In this document: positions 6,394 to 13,146 of the stretch, piece by piece
Numbering within the stretch: position 1 is the stretch's first letter
Layout: the number at the start of each line of letters is the position of its first letter
Origin: JAQVSH01 sp964451605
GTDB lineage: Bacteria; Bacteroidota; Bacteroidia; Bacteroidales; UBA4181
DNA length: 13,612 bases
Assembly: GCA_964451605.1 (NCBI GenBank)
Contig: CAYVJA010000064.1
Span: 1-13,612 of the forward strand
Direction of reading: 5' to 3'
Program-made: the position numbers and the translations under genes
Notes under the pieces: generated by a model
Database searches by the model: none
What the model saw: only the letters and a program-made list of their open reading frames with translations
Told to the model about the DNA's origin: nothing

Positions 6394-9162
6394 TTACTGT
6401 TTTTTCAGATACTCTGCAGGGGTGACGCCCATCTCTTTTTTGAAGCTGCGGTAAAAGGCGCTTTTGGAGCGAAAGCCGCATTGCTCAGCAAGGGCCATGA
6501 TGGTGAGTTTTTCACGGTCGGGGCCGGCTAACCGAAGCTTCAACTCTTCGATACGATAGTGATTGATCAGGTCGGTGAAACTCTGTTGCAGTTGGAGATT
6601 GATTACCTGCGACAATTCGTGCAAAGAGTATCCGGTTAACGACGCCAGTCGGCCCAGCGAAAAATCAGGGTCAAGGAAGGGCTTTTCGCGTTGCAGAGCC
6701 TCCTGTATTGCCCGGGCAATCTCGTCCGAACGGGTAGTCTCGAGCCGCGAGGTAAGATATTGTCCGCGAGGATTGGGATTCCGGGAGAGCCTGGCCAGTT
6801 CGCGACGCTGCCGGCGGTAATGCAGGTATGCCCGCCAAACCGCGGCAACCATAGCTATCAGGAGCGAAAACCATAGCCAGGGCGACCGTAACCCGTTGCG
6901 CCGGATAACCAGATTTATCGACCGGAGCTCTTCACCAGGGTCTGAAAAGGCATTCCGCACCGCAAAGTTGTACTTTCCCGGTTTCAGCTGCGAATAGAAG
7001 ACGGTATAGGGCGAAGAGGCCTGTCTCCATGTGGTATCTACCCCCTCTAGCCGGAATTCCAGACGCGCTTCCGTTTGCGGTTGGTACGTTAGCTGCAGAA
7101 ACCGAAATCCAATGTCGTTCTGATCCTGTCTGAGGGTGAGCGAACGTACCTCTTCGGGGGGGGCATTCAATACTGACCCTTCGCCCCATGGCAGCGAGGT
7201 GCCCGAAAGGAAGATATCGGTAATACGAACCGGACCCGAGGGTCGGGAGTCCGGAATAGAGTCGGGGTAGAAATAGAGCAATCCCTCCTCGTTCCCAAAC
7301 CATAAGGCACCATCGAGCGCCGAAAAGACCGCTGCCGGCGAAAACGCAGGGCCGGGAATCCCTTCGGGCATTCCAAAGAGATCGAAACGGTTCCTGTCGA
7401 GATAGAACCGGCAAAAGCCCTTCAGCGTACTGATCCAGAATTGGCCGGCCGCACCCCCGGCAATGGCACAAACCGAGTTCGAAGGCAGACCGTCGGCCTC
7501 AGTAAAACGATGCACCGCCGAAAGATCGGCTTCATAGAGAAAGAGCCCTCCTATCTCGGTACACACCCACACTCGTTTGCGGCTATCCTCGAAAATATAG
7601 TTCACCTTTCGGTGGTTTTCCGGGGCCTCCGGCAACGGAACGGGTTCGAGTTTGTTTTCAGTTACCCTATAGAGCGAAACCCCGTCACGGCTCCCCACCC
7701 AAAGACGGTTCGAACTATCGAGCCGCAGCGCATAGAGGGAGTTACAGAGAAGGGGGGAATTTTCGGCAGTAAAATGGGAAATTGCCCCTGTTTCGGGCCG
7801 AAATTGATAAAGCCCGTCTAAACCGGCCAACCACAGATTGCCCTTTTCATCGGTTACAAAATCGTAGAGGCTCGGACTCCTGTGCGAAGGAATCGCCTCG
7901 AATGGCGAAAAGAGTCCGGAAAGAGGGTCAAATCGCTGCAGCCCTCCTCCAAAGGTAGAGACCAGAATATCACCATGATACCGTCCAATTTTGAGCACGA
8001 TACTTCCGGCCGGCGCCCCCTCCCGATAAGGTGCCGGAGCAAAAAAACGGGGAGCTTTGCTTTTCTTCGACAGGGAATAGAGTCCGTCGCGGGTGCCCAG
8101 CAGCATGGCTCCTTCAGGATCGAACCAGAACGAACGGATATTCGGATTGGGAAGCCTGTTTCCGTCGGGCAGAGTAAACTGACGGAAAAGGAGATTTTGC
8201 CGCGGAGAAAAACTGGCACCGGCCGAAAAGGTGCCGGCCCACAAATTGCCGTCGGACGACACCGAAAGAGCATAAATCGCGTTCGAGCGCAAACTTCCGC
8301 TCTCACCCGGCCGATGGGTAAAGGTGACCATGGTGCCGGTCTGCGGATTGATCTGCAGAATTCCGCCCCCGTTGGTTCCGGCGTAGAGTATTCCGTCGGG
8401 AGCCGATTGCAGGCAGAGAATGATGGGGTTGTACAAACCCTCTACAGGAGCCAGCCTGTCCGATGAAGGTACATACCAGAAGAGCCCTTTATCGGCAGTG
8501 CCTATGCAGAGCGAGTCGCCAATACAGACAATGGCTGTAAGGGCCATCCCGCGGCTCTCCTCAACAATACGGTATGCCGGCTTTTCGGAATCGGATCTGC
8601 CGAGTGCCACCAGCCCCTGCTCTGTGGCTAACCACAAGAGAGAGTCGGAGTCAAAAACGGCTCCGGTAACCGAACCTCCCTGAGACCCGATTGCCGGATA
8701 GCACTGTATAACCTCATCACGTATAGGGTCGAACCGAAAAAAACCGCGATCGGTACCCATTCCCACTCTGCCGGAAGGGAGTGCTGTCAGCGAAAGGATG
8801 CGCATAGGAGGGTTTCCCGAATCGACAGGGTAAAAACCGGTTCTGTCAGGACGCTTCACATACAGTCCCCTCTCTGTGCCGATCCAAAGCCGGAACAAAG
8901 AGTCCTCCAGAAGGCAATTGACAGTGGTATTAGAGGGAATCCCGGTGGAAAAGTGACGGACCTCATCCCCGTCGTACCGATCAAGTCCCTCGAGAGTTCC
9001 CAGCCAGATGTAGCCCCAATGGTCGGTAACGATGGCCCGGACGTGATTGGCCGAAAGCCCCTCCTCAATGGTCAGCGCCGAAAAGACCCTATCGTCTGCG
9101 GCAACGCGCAGGCCAGAAATGGTCCAAAAAACAGCTCCGATAATCAGAATGCGTTTGCGCAT
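6394..9162 (-). CDS. Membrane-tethered propeller-sensor AraC-type regulator lacking kinase and receiver
   Basis: 922 residues from the ATG at 9162 (MRKRILIIGAVFWTISGLRV, a signal peptide or N-terminal anchor). A GTG 19 codons upstream lies beyond the likely promoter and was rejected. Residues about 25-640 contain many Reg_prop blades (LSANHVRAIVTDHWGYIWLG, GNLWAGTF, SNRLWVGSRDGVSLY, GNLWLAGLDGLYQF). Next comes a Y_Y_Y-type domain (about 650-755) with TYQPQTEARLEFRLEGVDTT and YSQLKPGKYNF. One transmembrane helix is near 761-779. Then a linker of about 35 residues and a C-terminal AraC HTH pair (about 830-920, with LTIMALAEQCGFRSKSAFYR and GVTPAEYLKK). This is the architecture of hybrid two-component glycan sensors with the histidine kinase and receiver removed. 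A periplasmic oligosaccharide would therefore have to act directly on a membrane-bound DNA-binding domain (inference). It is divergent from the gene at 9263 and upstream of GH97, so it probably controls this locus. Confidence 0.9.
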   Translation of the reverse strand: MRKRILIIGAVFWTISGLRVAADDRVFSALTIEEGLSANHVRAIVTDHWGYIWLGTLEGLDRYDGDEVRHFSTGIPSNTTVNCLLEDSLFRLWIGTERGLYVKRPDRTGFYPVDSGNPPMRILSLTALPSGRVGMGTDRGFFRFDPIRDEVIQCYPAIGSQGGSVTGAVFDSDSLLWLATEQGLVALGRSDSEKPAYRIVEESRGMALTAIVCIGDSLCIGTADKGLFWYVPSSDRLAPVEGLYNPIILCLQSAPDGILYAGTNGGGILQINPQTGTMVTFTHRPGESGSLRSNAIYALSVSSDGNLWAGTFSAGASFSPRQNLLFRQFTLPDGNRLPNPNIRSFWFDPEGAMLLGTRDGLYSLSKKSKAPRFFAPAPYREGAPAGSIVLKIGRYHGDILVSTFGGGLQRFDPLSGLFSPFEAIPSHRSPSLYDFVTDEKGNLWLAGLDGLYQFRPETGAISHFTAENSPLLCNSLYALRLDSSNRLWVGSRDGVSLYRVTENKLEPVPLPEAPENHRKVNYIFEDSRKRVWVCTEIGGLFLYEADLSAVHRFTEADGLPSNSVCAIAGGAAGQFWISTLKGFCRFYLDRNRFDLFGMPEGIPGPAFSPAAVFSALDGALWFGNEEGLLYFYPDSIPDSRPSGPVRITDIFLSGTSLPWGEGSVLNAPPEEVRSLTLRQDQNDIGFRFLQLTYQPQTEARLEFRLEGVDTTWRQASSPYTVFYSQLKPGKYNFAVRNAFSDPGEELRSINLVIRRNGLRSPWLWFSLLIAMVAAVWRAYLHYRRQRRELARLSRNPNPRGQYLTSRLETTRSDEIARAIQEALQREKPFLDPDFSLGRLASLTGYSLHELSQVINLQLQQSFTDLINHYRIEELKLRLAGPDREKLTIMALAEQCGFRSKSAFYRSFKKEMGVTPAEYLKKQ

Positions 9163-9190
9163 AAAGAGATAATCCTTGGGTGAGGCGAAC

Positions 9191-9198
9191 CAAAAATA
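9191..9198 (-). promoter_or_regulatory. Candidate -7 element for the regulator gene
   Basis: TATTTTTG on the minus strand matches TAnnTTTG exactly and would place the start about 23 nt before the ATG at 9162. No convincing -33 TTG is seen at 19-21 nt. An AAGGA lies about 11 nt before the ATG. On the plus strand of the same 100-bp divergent gap, TATCTTTA (9231-9238) is a 7/8 candidate -7 element for the gene at 9263. Regulator operators are expected here but I cannot identify one. Confidence 0.45.
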
Positions 9199-9262
9199 CA
9201 AAATCTGTTTCCTTTCCACCCTATTCAGGCTATCTTTACACCTCCAATCCCATCACAACTGC

Positions 9263-11242
9263 ATGAAAACCCTTTTCACCCTTATTCTGGGTCTCTTTGC
9301 CTATACAGCCAATGCGCAGACCCCTCCCCTCTTTTGGTCGATTGAACCCGACCGTTCTATTGTCTGGAATGTACAACCGGGTGTAGCGCACACCGACCAC
9401 GTGGAGATGAGCGGCCTGCAGCTATCGTCCATCGTTACCTACGGCGTAAAGCCGGATGGTACGCTGCTTATGAAGAGTGAGTTGGTATTTCCCATGCTCC
9501 GGACCCTGCCCAACGATACCCATGCCAGCCTGTCGGAGCGGTTCGACATACAACCGGAGATTCTGGTAAACGGCACCCCGGTTGTGGAACAACCCACTCT
9601 TTTCCGACACAAAGGGCTATTGCAGGTGGTAAGTAAAACCGGCACCCCTCTCGAAATAGAACGGACTCTCTTCCCTTCGGCCGATAAGGCGGTTTTCACA
9701 GCGCTCTTTATACTCCGGAACGTATCGGGCACAACTTGTTCGGTTACCTTCAATTTCACTCCGGTCACACTGTCAACCCCTGCCGATAAGGGTGCCGAAG
9801 GAGCCTATCTGCTGCTGGCCGAAGCGAGCCAGACCGGTACTTTTGCACTTGCCCCCGGCCAAAGCCGGCAAATTGCACTCTTCTATTCGGGGCGGCGAGC
9901 CTTCGAGAAAAAGCAGACCTACTCCTTCAGCTACGAACTGGCAAAGCGCGAAGCCCTTGTGAAGAGTATTTCGGGGTCTTTGGTACTCAACACCCCCAAC
10001 GACACCCTCAACAGGCTCTTTGCCTTTGCCAAGCTCCGGGCAGCCGAGAGCATTTACGATACAAGGGGCGGGCTTATGCACGGTCCCGGAGGGGGCCGGT
10101 ATTACGCAGCCATCTGGGCCAACGATCAGGCCGAATATGTGAACCCCTTCTTCCCCTTTCTGGGTCATCCCGAAGGGAACGAGTCGGCCCTCAACAGCTT
10201 CCGTCACTTTGCCCGCTTCATGAATCCGGGTTTTAAACCCATCCCCAGCTCTATCATTGCCGAGGGAGAGAGCTACTGGAACGGTGCAGGCGACCGGGGC
10301 GACCAGGCCATGATTGCCTACGGAGCTTCCCGCTTTGCCCTTGCGCTGGGAAACCGAGAAACCGGAAGGGAGTTATGGCCGCTTATCAGCTGGTGTCTCG
10401 AATACCTCGAACGAAAAAAGTCTGATAAGGGGGTGATCTTCTCCGACTCCGACGAGCTCGAGGGCCGGTTCCCCGCCGGAAAATACAATCTCTCCACCAA
10501 CAGCCTGGCCTATGGCGCCCTCCTGAGTGCCGCCGATCTTGCCGCCGAACTGGGTAAAGCCGATACTGCCGCCCTATTCCGCGAAAGGGCAAAAGCCCTT
10601 GCCTCAGCCATAGAGCTATACTTCGGTGCCGAAGTGGAAGGATACAACACCTATCGCTACTACAGCGAAAACAACAAACTACGGGCATGGATCTGCATTC
10701 CGCTGACTATGGGCATCTATAACCGCCGCGAGGCCACTATAGATGCGCTGCTCTCGCCCCGACTCTGGACCGAAAACGGCATACTCACCGAATCGGGAAG
10801 CACCACCTTTTGGGACCGGGCCACCCTCTATGCTTTCAGAGGGCTCCTTGCCTCGGGCGCCACCGAACGCGTTATGCCCTACCTCTCCTACTACTCCGCC
10901 CGGCGTCTGTTAGGCGACCATGTCCCCTACCCCGTAGAGGCCTGGCCCGAAGGCAACCAACGCCATCTCTCGGCCGAGAGCGGACTCTACTGCCGGGTCA
11001 TCACCGAAGGGTTATTTGGCATTACCCCCACAGGCTTCTCCTCCTTCACCCTCGAACCCAGACTTCCCGAAGCATGGAACCGGATGGAACTAAACCAAAT
11101 CAAAGCCTTTGGCACAACCTTCGACATCCGTGTAGAACGAAAAGGCAAAAAACTTACAGTAACCATCCTTCAACAAAACAAAAAACCCATCCAAACCCAC
11201 TACACCCACCAACAACCCCTGCACATCCAACTCAACCCCTAA
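9263..11242 (+). CDS. Secreted six-hairpin glycosidase, family unassigned (GH78/GH63-like fold)
   Basis: 659 residues from the ATG at 9263. The frame is open back to 9176, but MKTLFTLILGLFAYTANAQ is a clean signal peptide (cleavage after ANA), so this start is chosen. Residues about 25-240 form a beta-rich N-terminal region. From about 245 an (alpha/alpha)6 barrel begins, with GGGRYYAAIWANDQAEYVNP (276-295), YWNGAGDRGDQAMIAYGASR (338-357) and SDSDELEGRFP (394-404). The closing TEAW-like block is PVEAWPEGNQRHLSAESGLY (557-576), then a C-terminal beta domain (EGLFGITPTGFSSFTLEPRLP) as in GH78-type enzymes. Glu398, Glu400, Glu559 and Glu572 are candidate catalytic acids. It probably hydrolyses an alpha-linked sugar such as rhamnose, but no family signature settles the substrate. 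It is divergent from the regulator and likely its target. The last 80 coding bases contain a single G. Confidence 0.75.
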   Translation: MKTLFTLILGLFAYTANAQTPPLFWSIEPDRSIVWNVQPGVAHTDHVEMSGLQLSSIVTYGVKPDGTLLMKSELVFPMLRTLPNDTHASLSERFDIQPEILVNGTPVVEQPTLFRHKGLLQVVSKTGTPLEIERTLFPSADKAVFTALFILRNVSGTTCSVTFNFTPVTLSTPADKGAEGAYLLLAEASQTGTFALAPGQSRQIALFYSGRRAFEKKQTYSFSYELAKREALVKSISGSLVLNTPNDTLNRLFAFAKLRAAESIYDTRGGLMHGPGGGRYYAAIWANDQAEYVNPFFPFLGHPEGNESALNSFRHFARFMNPGFKPIPSSIIAEGESYWNGAGDRGDQAMIAYGASRFALALGNRETGRELWPLISWCLEYLERKKSDKGVIFSDSDELEGRFPAGKYNLSTNSLAYGALLSAADLAAELGKADTAALFRERAKALASAIELYFGAEVEGYNTYRYYSENNKLRAWICIPLTMGIYNRREATIDALLSPRLWTENGILTESGSTTFWDRATLYAFRGLLASGATERVMPYLSYYSARRLLGDHVPYPVEAWPEGNQRHLSAESGLYCRVITEGLFGITPTGFSSFTLEPRLPEAWNRMELNQIKAFGTTFDIRVERKGKKLTVTILQQNKKPIQTHYTHQQPLHIQLNP

Positions 11243-11243
11243 C

Positions 11244-11383
11244 GATAATTCGGCAATTCGATAATTATCTTTCATTAGAGCATTGCGCTTTAGCGCAGCA
11301 CCAGAGCACTGTTACACTGTTACACTGCTACACTAATCATCAATCATTGATAATCAACCATTAACCATTGATAACTAACCATT
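11244..11383. repeat. Composite repeat spacer: 8-bp units, hairpin, 8-bp units, 7-bp units
   Basis: Starting 2 nt after the TAA: GATAATTC, GGCAATTC, GATAATTA (11244-11267, 8-bp phase). Then the palindromic hairpin GCGCTTTAGCGC (11285-11296). Then ACCAGAGC, ACTGTTAC, ACTGTTAC, ACTGCTAC, ACTAATCA (11300-11339, 8-bp phase). Finally AACCATT, AACCATT, GATAACT, AACCATT (11356-11383, 7-bp phase), ending 1 nt before the ATG at 11385. Nearly the whole 142-bp gap is repeats. The order (GATAATTC class, GCGC hairpin, GAGCACT class, CCATT class, ATG) broadly matches the 1707-1910 spacer read on its coding strand. Confidence 0.88.
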
Positions 11384-11384
11384 T

Positions 11385-12455
11385 ATGAAACAACTTCTTC
11401 TCTTGGCGCTACTCCTGCTTGCCGCCTGTCAGACCCCTCAAAAAACCGCCGAAACTCCCGTACAGAATCGTTGGAGTGTTGAACAAGCCAATGCCTGGCA
11501 GGCCGAAAACGGCTGGTTACGCGGTTCGAACTTTAACCCCAGCACCGCCATTAATCAGCTGGAAATGTGGCAGGCCGAAACCTTCGACACCACCACCATT
11601 GCCCGCGAACTGGGATGGGCAGCCGAAATCGGCATGAATGCCATGCGGGTCTACCTGCACCATGTGGCATGGGAAACCGACAAAGAGGGATTCAAAAAGC
11701 GCATGGATCAATACCTGACCATTGCCAACCGGTATGGCATTAAGACCCTCTTCGTCTTTTTCGACGACTGCTGGAATCCCACCTATCAGGCTGGCAAACA
11801 GCCCGATCCCAAACCGGGCGTTCACAATTCGGGCTGGGTACGCGATCCCGGCGATCTGCTGCATCAGGACTCCACGCTGATGGTTAAGCTCGAAGCCTAC
11901 GTGAAAGATGTACTCACCACCTTTGCCAACGACAAACGGATTGCCCTCTGGGATCTTTACAACGAGCCGGGAAATTCGGGCTATGGCAACCGTTCGCTGC
12001 CGCTGCTGAAAAAGGTATTCGAATGGGGCTGGGAAGTTCGTCCGTCGCAGCCGCTTTCGGCAGGTGTATGGAGCCTTCCGCTCTCCGAACTGAATGCCTT
12101 CCAGGTGGAGAACTCCGACATCATCACCTATCACAACTACAATGGACCCGAAGAGCATCAGGCTGCCATCGACACCCTTAAGAAATATGGCAGGCCCCTG
12201 GTCTGCACCGAATATATGGCTCGTCGCAACAACAGCCTCTTCCAGAACATCATGCCCATCCTGAAAGCCCAAAATATCGCCGCCATTAACTGGGGCCTGG
12301 TTGCCGGAAAATCGAACACCAAATACGCCTGGGACGAACCCATCGCCGATGGCTCCGAACCCGCCCTCTGGTTTCACGAAATCTTCCGTCCCGACGGCAC
12401 TCCCTACAAACAAGAGGAGGTAGATCTGATTAGGAGTTTGACACTGGAAAAATAG
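11385..12455 (+). CDS. Clan GH-A (TIM-barrel, cellulase-like) glycoside hydrolase lipoprotein
   Basis: 356 residues. The lipoprotein signal is MKQLLLLALLLLAAC (Cys15) followed by QTPQK, with no acidic surface-export tag. The barrel begins with GWLRGSNFNPSTAINQLEMW (43-62) and continues with GMNAMRVYLHHVAWE (83-97) and FVFFDDCWNP (123-132). The acid/base Glu194 is in LWDLYNEPGNSG, HNY is at 250-252, and the nucleophile Glu276 is in PLVCTEYMARR. INWGLVAGK (301-309) supplies the expected strand-8 Trp. The two Glu positions and fold are those of retaining clan GH-A enzymes. I recall close relatives in Bacteroidota and Planctomycetota often labelled '1,4-beta-xylanase' or 'cellulase family' without experimental support, so the substrate is unknown. 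It follows the six-hairpin gene on the same strand, separated only by the repeat spacer. Confidence 0.85.
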   Translation: MKQLLLLALLLLAACQTPQKTAETPVQNRWSVEQANAWQAENGWLRGSNFNPSTAINQLEMWQAETFDTTTIARELGWAAEIGMNAMRVYLHHVAWETDKEGFKKRMDQYLTIANRYGIKTLFVFFDDCWNPTYQAGKQPDPKPGVHNSGWVRDPGDLLHQDSTLMVKLEAYVKDVLTTFANDKRIALWDLYNEPGNSGYGNRSLPLLKKVFEWGWEVRPSQPLSAGVWSLPLSELNAFQVENSDIITYHNYNGPEEHQAAIDTLKKYGRPLVCTEYMARRNNSLFQNIMPILKAQNIAAINWGLVAGKSNTKYAWDEPIADGSEPALWFHEIFRPDGTPYKQEEVDLIRSLTLEK

Positions 12456-12466
12456 TGAAACAGGGA

Positions 12467-12627
12467 TAGTGCTCTAGTGCAGTAAAGAAGTGCTCTAGTG
12501 CTCTAGTGCTCTAGTGCTGCGCTGACGCGCGAGTGCTCTGGTGCTTCAAAGTGCTATGCACTTTGAGTGCTCTGGTGGTGCGCTGACGCGCGGGTGCTCT
12601 GAGACTTTGGTGCCGTACAGAGGCACC
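12467..12627. repeat. AGTGCTCT repeats and palindromes after the GH-A gene
   Basis: AGTGCTCT-class repeats start 12 nt after the TAG stop. Present are four-plus AGTGCTCT copies (12468-12518), GCGCTGACGCGC twice (12519-12530, 12580-12591), a hairpin with 9-bp arms TCAAAGTGC/GCACTTTGA around TAT (12546-12566) and a GGTGCC/GGCACC stem (12609-12627). AGTAAAGAAGTGCTCT (12481-12496) recurs inverted at 13123-13138. There is no ORF of note in this stretch. Confidence 0.85.
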
Positions 12628-12629
12628 AC

Positions 12630-12681
12630 AAGATATACTGTTCCACACATTTTTGTCGTTGTGGAAGAGTATATCTTTTTT
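12630..12681 (+). terminator. Rho-independent terminator, long stem plus T-run
   Basis: Arms AAGATATACT-G-TTCCACA (12630-12647) and TGTGGAA-G-AGTATATCTT (12660-12677) form a 17-bp stem with one G/G mismatch and a 12-nt loop, followed by a run of T (12676-12681). It would end plus-strand transcription from the GH-A gene. Its 3' end touches the stop codon of the convergent antitoxin-like gene. Confidence 0.75.
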
Positions 12682-12979
12682 ATAACATCGTAAATATTAG
12701 CGTCTTGCCAAGCCCCTCCTCGAATATTTTGAAAAGTGTGGATAGCTGAATATCAATCTTACCGTTTTCCACTCGGGATATATAGCTTTTTTTTGTGCCC
12801 GTTCTTTTTGCCAGTGCATCTTGTGTTAAATGAGCATCCTTTCGGGCCTCTTTAATCATTTCGCCTACAACAAAAGATTTGGCTTTTACCTCAAACTCAT
12901 CGCGTTTTTCCGTCCCGATTTTTCCATATTTTATATCAAGAAGTTCATCAAAAGTCGTGGCATCCTTAATCGTTTTCAT
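12680..12979 (-). CDS. XRE-family HigA-like antitoxin/regulator without a toxin partner
   Basis: 99 residues from the ATG at 12979. An upstream TTG at 13024 lies above the likely promoter and was rejected. The N-terminal part (MKTIKDATTFDELLDIKYGK) followed by a helical linker is typical of Bacteroidota HigA-type antitoxins. A cro/C1-type HTH occupies about 40-91: MIKEARKDAHLTQDALAKRT, then TKKSYISRVENGKID and STLFKIFEEGLGKTL. Family members normally follow a RelE/ParE/HigB toxin gene. Here the 167 bp between this start and the next gene holds only a promoter and palindromic repeats, so the partner is absent. The gene is visibly richer in A+T than its neighbours and is framed by a 16-bp inverted repeat, suggesting acquisition or relic status. 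It could still act as a stand-alone repressor, since the ORF is intact. Confidence 0.88.
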   Translation of the reverse strand: MKTIKDATTFDELLDIKYGKIGTEKRDEFEVKAKSFVVGEMIKEARKDAHLTQDALAKRTGTKKSYISRVENGKIDIQLSTLFKIFEEGLGKTLIFTML

Positions 12980-13000
12980 GGCATCTCTCTGGTTATACAG

Positions 13001-13029
13001 CAAAGTTAACAAGTTTGATAACAAAACAA
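13001..13029 (-). promoter_or_regulatory. Promoter of the antitoxin-like gene
   Basis: TAACTTTG on the minus strand (13001-13008) matches TAnnTTTG exactly. A TTG (13027-13029, within TTTTG) lies 18 nt upstream, one short of the usual 19-21. The predicted start near 12995 gives a leader of about 15 nt. Confidence 0.55.
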
Positions 13030-13047
13030 AAGTGTCTTATTACATTT

Positions 13048-13138
13048 GCGCTAAAGCGCATTAGCGCGCAGCGCAGCACTATAGCTCTTGAAGCGCAATG
13101 CGCTTCGAAGCACCAACGCACCAGAGCACTTCTTTACT
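13048..13138. repeat. Palindromic repeat cluster upstream of the antitoxin-like gene
   Basis: In plus-strand order: GCGCTAAAGCGC (13048-13059, reverse complement of the hairpin at 11285-11296), GCGCGCAGCGC (13064-13074), a perfect palindrome GAAGCGCA-A-TGCGCTTC (13090-13106), then diverged CACCA/GAGCACT units and AGAGCACTTCTTTACT (13123-13138), the inverted partner of 12481-12496. It ends 8 nt before the stop of the rhamnosidase-like gene. Confidence 0.85.
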
Positions 13139-13146
13139 CCAGAGCG

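Noticed and set aside
13025..13146. A short toxin gene before the antitoxin-like gene
   Set aside because: The stretch is filled with palindromes and repeats, and a HigB/RelE toxin needs about 270-330 bp.
12456..13146. Insertion sequence around the xre gene
   Set aside because: No transposase or remnant is visible and no target duplication could be identified; only the 16-bp inverted repeats support mobility, so it is reported as a finding instead.
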